64,000 nt of DNA, from positions 620,001 to 684,000 of the forward strand of contig NZ_OZ193413.1 in assembly GCF_964275155.1 (NCBI RefSeq), read 5' to 3'. The stretch's first letter is position 1, and each line of letters begins with the position of its first letter. This document shows positions 29,926 to 41,030 of the stretch, in pieces. This DNA is from Curculioniphilus buchneri (GTDB taxonomy: Bacteria > Pseudomonadota > Gammaproteobacteria > Enterobacterales > Enterobacteriaceae). The notes under the pieces were generated by a model. The model was not told where the DNA came from. It saw only the letters and a list, made by a program, of their open reading frames with translations, and did not search any database. A program made the position numbers and the translations under genes.

Positions 29926-30147
29926 TTAATTGGAAAAACTAAAAATTGATATACACTTTTTAACAACTTGTTCTTTATAATAAAAACTGTATTAATTTGG
30001 TATAATTTTGATTTATTATTTATAATAAAGATAGGATGCATATCTAAAATTAGATGTAATTATAGATGTTAAGCTAACGGATAGCTTTTTATTAAATGAT
30101 TTTTGTACATTTGTAGTAATGAACAAGTAGCATTGACATTTAATTAA
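29926..30147 (+). pseudogene. dnaE: Decayed 3' end of dnaE (tau-binding domain)
   Basis: Past the premature stop, the +1 frame reads KIDIHFL, GIILIYY and LTDSFLLNDF. These match the E. coli tail segments QIDDQLL, GTIPVHLYY and PSDRLLNDL in order, but are broken by several stops. The original frame then resumes at 30118 as NEQVALTFN-stop, matching the E. coli terminus SEQVELEFD-stop. The ancestral stop (30145-30147) lies 12 bp before accA. At least two frameshifts plus stops make a sequencing error unlikely. Confidence 0.75.
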
Positions 30148-30159
30148 TGTAGGAGTGTT

Positions 30160-31119
30160 ATGAGTTTAAATAATCTTGATTTTGAACAACCAATCGTAGA
30201 ATTAGAAGAAAAAATTTCTTTATTGACTTCGCTTAGTCGTCAAGATGAAAAGTTAGATGTCAATTTCAATAAAGAGATATTACGTCTACGTGAAAAAAGT
30301 ATGGAACTGACCCGTAAAATTTTTTCTAATCTAGGTGCTTGGCAAATTGTTCAGCTGGCTCGACATCCAATGCGTCCTTATACCATGGATTATGTACAAC
30401 ACATTTTTACTGATTTTGATGAACTGGCAGGAGATCGAGCTTATGCAGATGATAAAGCTATTGTAGGCGGTACCGCGCGTCTGAATTCACGACCAGTTAT
30501 GATTATTGGCCATCAAAAAGGACGAGAAACCAAAGAAAAGATTCGCCGTAACTTTGGCATGCCAACTCCAGAAGGCTATCGTAAAGCACTACGGCTGATG
30601 AAAATGGCAGAGCGATTTAAAATGCCTCTATTAACATTTATTGATACACCTGGAGCTTATCCCGGTGTAGGTGCAGAAGAGCGCGGTCAGTCCGAAGCTA
30701 TTGCTAAAAATTTGCGTGAAATGTCCTGTTTGTGGATTCCAATTATCTGTACTGTCATTGGAGAAGGTGGATCTGGAGGTGCTTTAGCGATCGGTGTTGG
30801 CGACAAAATTAATATGCTTCAATATAGTACCTATTCCGTAATTTCACCCGAAGGGTGTGCTTCTATTCTTTGGAAAAATTCGGATAAGGCACCACTTGCT
30901 GCTGAAGCAATGGGTATTATTGCATCACGTTTAAAAGAACTTAATTTAATTGATAGCATAATTCCTGAACCGTTAGGTGGTGCTCATCGAGATGTACTAG
31001 AAATAGCTGTATCATTAAAAGCACAACTGTTATTAGATCTTTCTGAACTTGAAAGTTTAAATGAAGAAGAACGATTGAGCCGTCGTTATCATCGTCTGAT
31101 GAATTATGGCTATTGTTAG
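30160..31119 (+). CDS. accA: Acetyl-CoA carboxylase carboxyltransferase alpha subunit
   Basis: With AccD it transfers carboxyl from biotin to acetyl-CoA, giving malonyl-CoA for fatty acid synthesis. The 319 residues equal E. coli. The crotonase-fold core shows PTPEGYRKALRLMKMAERF, FIDTPGAYPGVGAEERGQ, GEGGSGGALAIG and ISPEGCASILWK. It ends the collinear rpsB-accA block. The converging tadA end is 99 bp away. Confidence 0.97.
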   Translation: MSLNNLDFEQPIVELEEKISLLTSLSRQDEKLDVNFNKEILRLREKSMELTRKIFSNLGAWQIVQLARHPMRPYTMDYVQHIFTDFDELAGDRAYADDKAIVGGTARLNSRPVMIIGHQKGRETKEKIRRNFGMPTPEGYRKALRLMKMAERFKMPLLTFIDTPGAYPGVGAEERGQSEAIAKNLREMSCLWIPIICTVIGEGGSGGALAIGVGDKINMLQYSTYSVISPEGCASILWKNSDKAPLAAEAMGIIASRLKELNLIDSIIPEPLGGAHRDVLEIAVSLKAQLLLDLSELESLNEEERLSRRYHRLMNYGYC

Positions 31120-31218
31120 ATGTTACAGATCATCAATATCTAATACGACGACTTACTCATGTTCATATTTAGTATTATTTATTTTTTTGGTACGATTTAG
31201 AATGTTACAAGCAATTAA

Positions 31219-31725
31219 TTAAGTGCTTAAGCGTTTTGTTTGATGTTTATGATATAAACGACGATTTTGAAAGAATTGACTAAGTTGAATCGAGCAAGAT
31301 CGTTCTAGCAAACCACTACTTGGTATAACACGATGATTTACTCCAGAATAACTTAATACATTTAATTGTGAACTCACTGCACCAGATTTTTTATCTTTCG
31401 TACCATAAAACAAGCGACTGATACGAGCATGAATTAAAGCACCAGCACACATCACACATGGTTCTAATGTTACATAGAGAGTTGAATGTAATAATCGATA
31501 ATTACCTATTTTTTCTCCTCCTTGTCGTACTGCCATAATTTCAGCATGAGCAGTAGGATCATGTCGTTCGATAGAACAATTCCAACCTTCACCAATAATA
31601 CGATCGTTTAACACGAGAACTGCACCAACAGGTACTTCGCCTATCGCTTCGGCACGATAGGCCAGTGTTATGGCATGCTGCATCCATTTTTCATCATTGC
31701 AAAGCTTATTCATAACCTTACTCAT
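31219..31725 (-). CDS. tadA: tRNA-specific adenosine deaminase
   Basis: Deaminates A34 to inosine in tRNA-Arg(ACG), so that one tRNA reads CGU, CGC and CGA. The 168 residues (E. coli 167) have the zinc-deaminase set: His60 and Glu62 in TAHAEIMA, and Cys90 and Cys93 in LEPCVMCAGA. It is convergent with accA. Its E. coli upstream neighbour mltF is absent; only an empty region follows. Confidence 0.95.
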   Translation of the reverse strand: MSKVMNKLCNDEKWMQHAITLAYRAEAIGEVPVGAVLVLNDRIIGEGWNCSIERHDPTAHAEIMAVRQGGEKIGNYRLLHSTLYVTLEPCVMCAGALIHARISRLFYGTKDKKSGAVSSQLNVLSYSGVNHRVIPSSGLLERSCSIQLSQFFQNRRLYHKHQTKRLST

Positions 31726-33763
31726 AATAATATTGAATTATATCTATTTATTACGTAGATGATGCAAAAAGTTTGTTAATGTAACTAAAATCTGAATATA
31801 CAATTTCAATCAAAATAATGTTAATACTGCGCTAGTACTATATTTTGATATAAATGTTGTTATTGAAATTCCTATGTATACATTCAATATAAATGGCAGT
31901 AATTGGAAATTAATAATACACATATAACATTCATGATAAAATATCATAAAAATTTTTTTATACAATATTATTTAGTATATCAATCAGTTATTAAATACAA
32001 GTCACATAATTGATTAATTATTCATCTAGTTTATATTTGATTATAAATGCAAATAATATTTAAATATTGAAAATGTTTAATTATAATTTTAAAAAAGCTG
32101 TTATTTAAATAACATTAATTAAATAACATGAAATATTATAAATTAGCCCATCAACTATTTAATTCTTCTAAATAGGAAAATCGTTGTTTTTCATTTTTGA
32201 TGTCTCATTTAAACTATAAACAATAATAAAATAAACAAAATATCTATGAACATTTAGAACGAATATAATTCATTCAACAAATGAGTTGGGCTCTTTAAAA
32301 ATTTATATATAGAATAGTATATGTTATGAAATACTCATAAAATAAGTAATTCTAGTAGAAAAATAGAAGTGCTGAAGTTAAGCATGCCATATTAGTCTGA
32401 ATATCATAGAAAATTATAAAATATAATATTCTCATTATTTCATGATATGATCTGTATCAATAATCATTGAAATAAATTATTTTATTCAATACACTACTTT
32501 TTTTTAGATACTAAACGTAGTCAAAGGAGCTACTATTAATCTGATTTTTCTTAATAAAAATATTAATTATGGAAAATGCTATTTTTAGCATTGATATTGA
32601 TTAATATAGCTATGTTATATAATAACTTTATTGAAAATAATAAAATATAGATCCTATCTGTGGATCCAATTAATTATAATTAGTACTTAATTTGTTGTCC
32701 TGGTTATTTTTAATAATCAATATTCTATAAAAAAGAAAAATTAATAAATCATATATTTGTTCTTAGAAATAAGGTATAAGGCATATTGAATATTTCATAT
32801 TATATTCTGAAAATATAAGAAAGTATTTCTTATTTTTTGACAGTTAAAAAAATAACTTATTTAAAATAATTTAAATTTGTAATTATAAAAAATACTATTC
32901 ACAATAACTTTCCATTGACATAAATACACAAACTTTTAAAATATTAAATTAATTAAGAATATATTTAGTACATGTAAATAATTTAATAAGATATTACATA
33001 ATTTTAATGTAGTACTTTATGAAAAAAATTTCTCTTATTTAATAAATTTACTACTAAAAACAGTAATTTAATAATTTACATTATAAAATATTAAGATAAA
33101 CGCATGAATTATGTGTACGTAAAAAATATTTATTTTTAAAATGGTAATAGAGTATAAAATTTATTATATTTTATTAATAAAAATTTTTTAAAAACACTAA
33201 AATATATCATAAGTACTGTCTTTCTTTTGAATTTATTTTCAATGCAAGTCGAAAAGGTTGACCATGTTGATATAGCAACAACATATATACTATAAGATAT
33301 ATTCAATATAATATTAATTATTATTTATTCTTTTAAATCAAAATTCTGCTAACATAGTACATATACAACATAGAGCATATACAACATAGAGCATATATAT
33401 AACAAACATATTACTAATAACACATTTAAAACTGAAAACAGTAATAGACATCAACTAAAACGATATTAATATAAATTAATGTTATGTTATTTATTAATAA
33501 TAAAATATCTGCATTATTGATGATATACATTATTTTTTATTTTATTATCGTCATCTTTTTATTTTTAATATCAATTGCTCTAAGATTATAGAAATATGAG
33601 ATATTTTATATTTTACAGATAAAATCTAAATTAAATAATACTATTATTTAGAATAATCATGAATCAGATATTGTCCGTGAAAATTTATCATATAAAATAT
33701 CAGTTAGATAAAAATTTGATAATCAAGAAGATATCATTTAATATTAATTCATAAAAAATTATG
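31726..33763. other. Gene desert between tadA and epmB
   Basis: About 2 kb, very A+T-rich, with stops in all frames and no gene, RNA gene or convincing remnant. It contains a 7-bp perfect hairpin with a TTTT loop (32575-32592), a 16-bp tandem duplication (33361-33392) and, at 32289, a CTCTTTAAAAATTTAT string faintly like an rRNA antitermination box, but no rRNA follows. It could hold remains too decayed to read. Confidence 0.5.
33361..33392. repeat. Two-copy 16-bp tandem repeat
   Basis: ATATACAACATAGAGC occurs twice in exact tandem (33361-33376 and 33377-33392), with a partial third copy following, inside the tadA-epmB desert. It probably arose by slippage. Confidence 0.85.
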
Positions 33764-34798
33764 TTATCGTTGTTTAATTTCTGATTCTACCGATGTTTTG
33801 CTACTGTTTCCACTAGTTTCTCGAGTTAGCAAGGGGACAAGATATCCTGAAACTTTTTCCCATAATTGCTGCATGATTATCAGTGCTTTTTTGTCTTCTA
33901 CCATAAAATGCGCAGCACCTTGAACACGATCTAAAAGATGTAAATAATAAGGTAAAATACCTACTGAAAATAAAGTTTCACTAAGATTTGCTAATGTTTG
34001 TGCATTATCGTTGATCCCGCGTAGTAACACAGTTTGATTTAATAACGTTACTTTTGCATTCCGTAGGTGAGTCATACTATTACTTAGAGCAGTATCAATT
34101 TCTCGAGCATGATTAATGTGCGTGACCAGCACTACTTTTAAATGGCAGCGCTCTAGTCGTTGGCATAGATATTCGGTAATACGAGCTGGAATTACAACAG
34201 GTAATCTTGTGTGAATACGTAAAGTAGTTAAATGTGGAATTGTTTCTAAAAAGCTGATAAGTTCATCTAATTCATGATCTTTAGCCATCAAAGGATCACC
34301 GCCAGAAAGAATTACTTCATTTAATTCCGTATGTTGTTGAATATAATCTATAGCACGTAGCCAGTTACTTTTACTTCCCTGATTATTTTGATAAGGAAAA
34401 TGACGTCGGAAACAATATCGACAATGTATTGCACAGCTTCCTTTAACTATCAAGAGAACGCGATTTTTGTATTTATGTAAAAGACCTAATACTGCAACAT
34501 TATGTTGTTCATTCAATGGATCGATAGTAAAATTTGGCACCTGTAAAAATTCTTCATTGGTAGTGATTACCTGACGCAATAGAGGATCATCGGGATCACC
34601 TGGTCGCATTCTCGCTACAAACGCACGTGGAACACGAAAAGCAAATAAACGTCGCGCTTGAGCACCTTTGCACAACTCAGAATGATGATCAAGTCGTAAT
34701 TGTTTTAACAGTACTATTGGATCCGATATAACATCACTAAGTTGCAATAGCCATTCGTCTTTTTTAGAATAAATACTTTTAATTGTAAAACTTGTCAT
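33764..34798 (-). CDS. epmB: EF-P beta-lysylation protein (lysine 2,3-aminomutase family)
   Basis: A radical-SAM enzyme that converts (S)-alpha-lysine to (R)-beta-lysine for modification of EF-P. From the ATG at 34798 it has 344 residues (E. coli 342) and starts MTSFTIKSIYSKKDEW. The iron-sulfur motif CAIHCRYC gives Cys122, Cys126 and Cys129. Other motifs are EVILSGGDPLMAKD and MPYYLHxLDxVQGAAHF-like text near the end. A longer frame starting at 34840 would abut efp and is not supported by homology. It is divergent from efp, its substrate's gene, with 42 bp between starts. Confidence 0.94.
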   Translation of the reverse strand: MTSFTIKSIYSKKDEWLLQLSDVISDPIVLLKQLRLDHHSELCKGAQARRLFAFRVPRAFVARMRPGDPDDPLLRQVITTNEEFLQVPNFTIDPLNEQHNVAVLGLLHKYKNRVLLIVKGSCAIHCRYCFRRHFPYQNNQGSKSNWLRAIDYIQQHTELNEVILSGGDPLMAKDHELDELISFLETIPHLTTLRIHTRLPVVIPARITEYLCQRLERCHLKVVLVTHINHAREIDTALSNSMTHLRNAKVTLLNQTVLLRGINDNAQTLANLSETLFSVGILPYYLHLLDRVQGAAHFMVEDKKALIIMQQLWEKVSGYLVPLLTRETSGNSSKTSVESEIKQR

Positions 34799-34840
34799 TT
34801 TAACTGAGTTACTAAATATTTTAAAGAAGGACAATAACAT

Positions 34841-35407
34841 ATGGTATCTTATACTGCTAATGAATTATATTATGGTCTTAAAATTATTCAAGACGGTGAA
34901 CCGTGTATAATTATTGACAACGAATTTGTCAAACCAGGGAAAGGTCAAGCATTTAATCGAGTTCGCCTTCGACAATTACTGTCTGGAAAACTGATTGAAA
35001 AAATTTTTAAATCCGGAGATTCTGTTAATGCAGCAGATGTAGTAGATATTAATTTAGCTTATTTATATAATGATGGTAGATGTTGGCATTTTATAAATAA
35101 TAAAACTTTTGAACAGCTGGCCGTTGATATTAGTATTATTGGTAAAAATGCTAAATGGTTAGTTAAGCAGGTAGAATGTATACTAACCTTCTGGAATAGT
35201 CAACCAATTTCTATTACTCCTCCTAATTTTGTAGAATTGCAAGTCACCGATACTCATCCAGGCCTTAAAGGAGATACTGTTGGAACATGTAATAAACCAG
35301 CTATACTCACTACTGGAGCTATTGTTAAGGTGCCGTTATTCATACATATTGGTGATATAATTAAAATAGACACTAGATCTGGTGAATATGTTTCTCGAAT
35401 TAAATAA
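34841..35407 (+). CDS. efp: Translation elongation factor P
   Basis: Relieves ribosome stalling at polyproline. The 188 residues equal E. coli. Lys34, the residue beta-lysylated by EpmA after EpmB action, is present in FVKPGKGQAF. The C-terminal ends RSGEYVSRIK. AAGAAGG ends 10 bases before the ATG. The neighbouring divergent epmB suggests the modification is retained; epmA itself is not in this window. Confidence 0.97.
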   Translation: MVSYTANELYYGLKIIQDGEPCIIIDNEFVKPGKGQAFNRVRLRQLLSGKLIEKIFKSGDSVNAADVVDINLAYLYNDGRCWHFINNKTFEQLAVDISIIGKNAKWLVKQVECILTFWNSQPISITPPNFVELQVTDTHPGLKGDTVGTCNKPAILTTGAIVKVPLFIHIGDIIKIDTRSGEYVSRIK

Positions 35408-35934
35408 TTTATTGGAATATTGTTCCATAAATAGTTATAATTATCTATATGATATGTATCATGTCTAAAAATTATTAATTTGAACAATCTTTTTATTTTT
35501 GTCAATAAAGTGTGCAATGGCTAAATTATTTTTACGTAATAATTTTGCTATTTTTATAGCAATGCAATGTTTTAGTCTTGTATGGATACATTATCCAATG
35601 AATATCTAAAAAAGTAGTAGCAATTTTAATGACTATGATTTTGAATCATATATACCATTGCTATACATCATAGAACTTATAGTATAATAGTATATACAGA
35701 AAACATTAAATAACAGTTCATCGTATGAAACGTTATTAGATTTAATTTCGATCTTTAAAAATTTACATATAAATATCCATTTTAAAACAACAGAAAATTT
35801 ATAACTAATGTTAATACAGTAATAAAGATATTCAATATTATATAATGAATATGTTGAATTATACTCTTTATTTACCATTCGATATTATAAACATAACCTT
35901 GTAATTTATACTCTATTCTATTTTTATATTTCTA

Positions 35935-35954
35935 TCCGATCTTAATGGATCGGA
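35935..35954. repeat. Perfect 7-bp stem-loop
   Basis: TCCGATC (35935-35941) pairs with GATCGGA (35948-35954) around a 6-base loop. It is unusually G+C-rich for its surroundings and stands 530 bp from efp and 700 bp from pckA. It may be a surviving terminator stem of a lost gene. Confidence 0.4.
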
Positions 35955-36608
35955 GTAAATATTTTAATTGTATATTACTAAATATTCTAAATATTACAAA
36001 ATAATATAATTTAAAAACATAGAGTTGCTCTAGTTATAATAACGGAAACAAATTAAATTAAAATTATAAAATTTCTTTTAGATATATTAATTTTCGATAT
36101 TCCGCTAAAGTTAATAAAACCATGCATCTTTGTATGAAAATGTTATTGTTACTTTATGTGAAAATATTGAATTATTTAGAAAATCATTTTCTTAAATTAG
36201 TTAATCAAATTATTAGCAATCAGGCACATATTGTCTCATTGTAGCACGCATATCTTATCATACCTGCATACTACTACTTAGTAATAACATTTATGATCAT
36301 GATATAATTACGAATGACTAATAAAACAATGTTTAACTTTATGCAATTTAAATAATTCACCCCCCATTCATAAAATAATATGTTCATATAATTTAAAGTT
36401 GTTAAAATATCCTCAAAAGGATCAAGGAGATTATTTTATTTCTTTATTTCTTATCCCTATGCGCACACACTTTGCATATCATAAAATAATATTAGGAAAT
36501 TTACATTTAAATGTAACAGTGATAGCGTATGATCAATCAGCATAATAAATATTATTGGTTTATTTCTTCAATAGGTTGACACTGATATAAAATGTTTTTA
36601 TTATCACT

Positions 36609-36633
36609 CCCGTATAATATATTATAATAAGGG
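36609..36633 (-). terminator. Possible terminator after pckA
   Basis: CCC (36609-36611) and GGG (36631-36633) flank a mostly self-complementary AT core, 29 bp beyond the pckA stop. The stem is imperfect and the T-tail poor. Confidence 0.3.
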
Positions 36634-36661
36634 AAACTACAGCAGTAAAATGTTGATTGGC

Positions 36662-38278
36662 TTAATACTGAGGCCCAGCATGAACTAAGTTTAAATATTT
36701 AGGTGTACCTTTAAATTTACTAAAATTTTCAATAAAAAGTTTTGCCAGTTTTTTTGTTTTAATCTGCCATTCATCGAAATTTACGTAAGTATTACGTGGA
36801 TCGAGTATGATGTTATGTATTCCCGATAATACTACTGGTACCATTAAATTAAAAACTGGTAGTATTGTTGTCGGAGCACGATCAATTTCTCCACTCAAAA
36901 TGGCCTTAATAATCATACGAGTATCTATGAGATTAATCCGATTACCTCTGCCGTTCCAACCAGTATTTACTAAAAATGCTCGAGATCCAGCAGCAAGCAT
37001 ACGCTTAACTAATACATCAGCGTAAATAATCGGATGCAACGATAAAAATGCTCCGCTATAACAAGCAGAAAAAGTAGGCAACGGCGCCATTATACCTCGT
37101 TCTGTTCCTGCTAATTTTGCAGTGAATCCAGATAAAAAATAATATTGAGTTTGTTCCATAGATAAGATAGCAACAGGTGGGAAAACGCCAAATGCATCAG
37201 CTGTAAGGAAAATAATGCGTGTAGCGTGTCCAGCACGAGAAATAGGTTGAACAATATTTTTAATATGTTCAATAGGATAAGATACGCGACCATTTTCTGT
37301 TTTACTAATGTCATTATAGTCAACATTACCATTTGACAAAATCATTACGTTTTCTAACAATGCATTTCGCTTAATCGCTTGAAAAATATCTGGTTCAACC
37401 TCGGGTGATAAACGGATAGTTTTGGCGTAACAACCCCCTTCTAAGTTAAATATTCCATCATCATCCCAACCATGTTCATCATCACCGATAAGACGGCGGC
37501 TTGGCTCAGTGGATAATGTAGTCTTTCCAGTACCAGATAATCCAAAAAATAATGCTACATCTTTTTTATGGCCTACATTGGCCGAGCAATGCATTGAAGC
37601 AATACCCTTCATTGGAAGAATGTAATTCATAACTGAAAAAAGGCCTTTTTTCATTTCACCACCATACCAAGTACCACCAATGAGTTGCATATTTTCAGTT
37701 AAGTTAAGAGCGACGAAATTTTCCGAGTTCAGACCTTGTTCTTTCCATTGAGGATTAGTGCATTTAGAACCATTAAGTACCACAAAATCAGCTTTAAAAT
37801 TATATAATTCCTGGTCATTTGGCTGAATAAACATGTTTTTTACAAAGTGTGCCTGCCAAGCTACTTCAGTAATAAAACGTACTTGTAATCGACTATTTTC
37901 ATTAGCACCACAAAACACATCAATGACAAATAGACGCTTTCCGCTAAGTTGTTTACAAATGAGATTTTTAAGATAATTCCAAGTCTCTTCTTTTAAAGGA
38001 TGATTATCATTATCACCTTCCCCCTGATCTGACCACCATATAATATCTCGGGTTTTTTTATCACGTACTAAATATTTATCGAGGGGTGATCGACCAGTAA
38101 AAATTCCAGTATCTACTGCTACTGCACCTGAGTAGGTGAGAGTACATTGTTCAAATCCAGTAAGAGCGGGATTATTTTCTTCTTCAAATAATTTTTCAAA
38201 AGTAGGATTATATACTAATTGGCTGCAAGTAATGCCATAATTAAGTAATTGATGTGGAAAAATACTCTCACTTATCAT
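36662..38278 (-). CDS. pckA: Phosphoenolpyruvate carboxykinase (ATP)
   Basis: Converts oxaloacetate and ATP to phosphoenolpyruvate, the first step of gluconeogenesis. The 538 residues (E. coli 540) include the substrate motif GGTWYGGEMKKG, the P-loop GLSGTGKTTLS near residue 248, the metal-binding GDDEHGWDDDG and AGTERGI. The ATG at 38278 has AAGGAG in good position. It stands alone, with deserts on both sides. With gltA, sdh and suc it implies carbon flow from TCA intermediates to sugars. Confidence 0.97.
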   Translation of the reverse strand: MISESIFPHQLLNYGITCSQLVYNPTFEKLFEEENNPALTGFEQCTLTYSGAVAVDTGIFTGRSPLDKYLVRDKKTRDIIWWSDQGEGDNDNHPLKEETWNYLKNLICKQLSGKRLFVIDVFCGANENSRLQVRFITEVAWQAHFVKNMFIQPNDQELYNFKADFVVLNGSKCTNPQWKEQGLNSENFVALNLTENMQLIGGTWYGGEMKKGLFSVMNYILPMKGIASMHCSANVGHKKDVALFFGLSGTGKTTLSTEPSRRLIGDDEHGWDDDGIFNLEGGCYAKTIRLSPEVEPDIFQAIKRNALLENVMILSNGNVDYNDISKTENGRVSYPIEHIKNIVQPISRAGHATRIIFLTADAFGVFPPVAILSMEQTQYYFLSGFTAKLAGTERGIMAPLPTFSACYSGAFLSLHPIIYADVLVKRMLAAGSRAFLVNTGWNGRGNRINLIDTRMIIKAILSGEIDRAPTTILPVFNLMVPVVLSGIHNIILDPRNTYVNFDEWQIKTKKLAKLFIENFSKFKGTPKYLNLVHAGPQY

Positions 38279-41030
38279 TTACTGCTCCTTAGTCTAGAAT
38301 AAGCCAAAGTTAGTGATAATAAAAATTGTTACTTGATTTATCATAATATATTAAGTAATAGACTACTAATCAGTAGTTATATTTTCTATATAAACAGACA
38401 TAATCCCATTTTATTATATAATATGGATAGTTAAAAAGGAAAATACTTGAATAAGCTAATAATATCAATCTTTTCAATTTTGATTAATATCTTGCTGTTG
38501 CGTATTGGCTGAAAATTATTATCACTTTAGCATCAATATGCTAATATATATTAAACCAATGTACAATATATTGATATTCTAAATACGTTTATTGTTATAT
38601 TGAAATATTATATATTTAGTTATAACGTATTGTTCGTTTGAACAATAAGTTCACTATACTAAATGTAATATTTAAAAAAAATAAAGCGCTGAGTATTTTA
38701 AGATAAATAGGTTTTAACTATGATTGAATCATTATAATAGTTATTATTGTAGAGTATTTTAATAAGACAACCAAGATAATATATCGTAATTTACTAATTA
38801 CAACTTAGTTTATATAATTGTATATACTAATAATATAATTTAAAAATAAAATGAATACTTATTTAACCATTCAGTTAAGTATCTAAAATGAAATAATCAG
38901 TTATTAATCTGATAATATATTAATAGGATACAATATTCATTTAGAGTTATGTTATTAAAGTAACTAGTCTTCGACTATATTTTATTAGTACGTAGAGCAT
39001 AGATGCTATCTATGTTTTTTATAAAAAATGTTTTGATTAGTTAATCCACATAATAACTATTATTTATTCTAAAAATAAAAACTTTTATAGAATAAACCGT
39101 GATTTTTTAACTCAAAAGAAAAGTATTATTACATTTTAATATAATAGCTAAATATAGGTGATTACATAATATTTATGTTAATGTCTATTACTATTAGATT
39201 AATATTATTAAAAATAATTTTAAATACACTTTATTATTAAATTTTAAAAATTTTACTTATCTAGATAATCTAATTTATTAAGGTAAACTACGATAGATAA
39301 AATAAATAAAAATTACTTAATATTTTATATATTTTCAATATGACTGCATAAATCAATGCATATTAAATATTATTAACTAATGATCTACTGTACTATACAG
39401 TATTCAACTTTAAATTTTATATATAAAAAATAATATTTAGTATGATACTGAAATTTTCATTTCTTTTTTTAAAGAAATTTTTATTTTTTTATTATATTAT
39501 TTACTAAATTGATATAATCATAAATTATTAAGTTTTTTAACAAAGATTAAGGAAAAAGTTTAATAAAATACTCCGTATTTCAATTTATCAATATTTTTTT
39601 ATTTTTTTCTAGATTTTATGCCATATTTATATGTTAAACGCACGGTTATAATTTATAGATAAAATCTAGTAAAATTAACTCTAATAAAATTATTTTTCAA
39701 TATATAAAAAATACATTAACATTAATAGAAATATGTGTTGCATGAACAACTCTATGTTTTAATTAAACTATATATTAAAATATTTAACTAAATTCGATAA
39801 AAATATTGTTTTATACTAGTTCTATAGTATTATAGAAATAACAATTTAATAAAGGTATAACCTAATGAAGTTAATTATTAAAGATTTTTAAGAAATATTT
39901 AAATATATGTTTTTTAACATTAATAACGATTTCAATCGTCACATAGTTATGTAAAATTAGACAAAACGATTGGATAACTATGAAAATAGTTATTTTAATA
40001 ATAATGTATTATTTGTTCAACATATAGTAGAAGGAAAAACTATCTTTTAAAATAACCAGTTTTTGAATAAAAATAATGTTTATTTATTACACGTTTTTCG
40101 TGTTTTAATTTTAAAATTATTATTTGATTAATATCTTTATTAAATAAAAAAATTTAGATATATTCTACTAACTTTTAATTTATTTTTATTCTTTCAATAG
40201 ATCTTTAATTTGATTATGATAATAGTTACTGATTATAAATCGTTAGTAAATTAATGGTTATTACATTGATAATAATCTCATTAATAATAAGAAGTTCATC
40301 TTCAATATGACAGTAAATTATTTGATGTAAATTAATCTATTATTTTTAATATCCTTAGAATAATTCTTCTAATTTTTGATATAGGTTTAATATCGTTCTA
40401 TATTAATAATATTTTATTATAAAAATTTATGTATAAAATGATAATAAAATCTAAATAGTATTTTTTACATAATAAAACAATCAATTATATATTGATATAT
40501 ATACTTATAACCTCATAGAGTTAAGTTATTTTTCGTCACAGAAAACAATTATAATGTATAGTAAATAACGATTACAATGCTAATGCTTGGATATTCATAT
40601 TTTATAAAAGTAATATAATAATGCTGTAATACGAACAACTAATAATAGTTTTTAAAATTATTAATTACGTTATTATATTGATAGTTTCTTCATCTAATTA
40701 TTAAATTAAATAAAAATATTTGGGATAAAAAGTAATAAAAATAGACTTTTTTAGTATATTCTACTGCGCCATTACTAAAATATCATTACTTGCCAATAAG
40801 TTAATTTACATAAAAATAGCTATTAATGTTTTAACATTATCTAATAATAAAACATTATTAACATAATATGTTTTACAACTAGAAACTTATGAATAGAACT
40901 AATATATTTTTTAAATATGTAATTTTAAAAAATCGCCATTTTCAATATTTTATTGAACACTATTAAAGTTCATTTAATTATTGAATTTTCCTAAATAACA
41001 TTTTATATTGATATTTCTAATCAAAAAAAA
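38279..41030. other. Desert upstream of pckA and downstream of the zapD remnant
   Basis: About 2.7 kb of A+T-rich DNA without any gene. It contains a textbook intrinsic terminator on the plus strand (38998-39020) with no gene in front of it. Near 40920-41030 the minus strand may still carry the tail of zapD. In E. coli yacG follows zapD; I could not recognise it. Confidence 0.5.
38998..39020 (+). terminator. Orphan intrinsic terminator
   Basis: CATAGAT (38998-39004) and ATCTATG (39008-39014) form a perfect stem with a GCT loop, followed by six T. This is canonical form. No plus-strand gene precedes it: the nearest start is divergent pckA, 720 bp away. It either outlived a deleted gene or ends an unseen small RNA. 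Confidence 0.6.

Larger units (their letters stand above)
35408..36661. other. Desert between efp and pckA
   Basis: 1.25 kb with no coding potential, between convergent efp and pckA. It holds hairpins at 35545-35562 (7-bp stem, TTTT loop) and 35935-35954 (TCCGATC/GATCGGA stem), plus a mirrored CCC...GGG structure at 36609-36633 just past the pckA stop. No gene remnant was recognised. Confidence 0.5.

Noticed and set aside
32280..32400. rRNA leader-like CTCTTTAAAAATTTAT string and GC-richer patch
   Set aside because: No 16S, 23S or 5S sequence follows. A similar AT string occurs near 35750. Probably chance.
35633..35878. Minus-strand frame of 81 codons in the efp-pckA desert
   Set aside because: It is rich in Tyr, Ile, Asn and Ser as random AT-rich DNA would be, with no ribosome site, motif or known relative.
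38279..41030. Replication origin in the largest AT-rich deserts
   Set aside because: No good DnaA box cluster (TTATCCACA type) was found, and dnaA, dnaN and mnmG are absent nearby.
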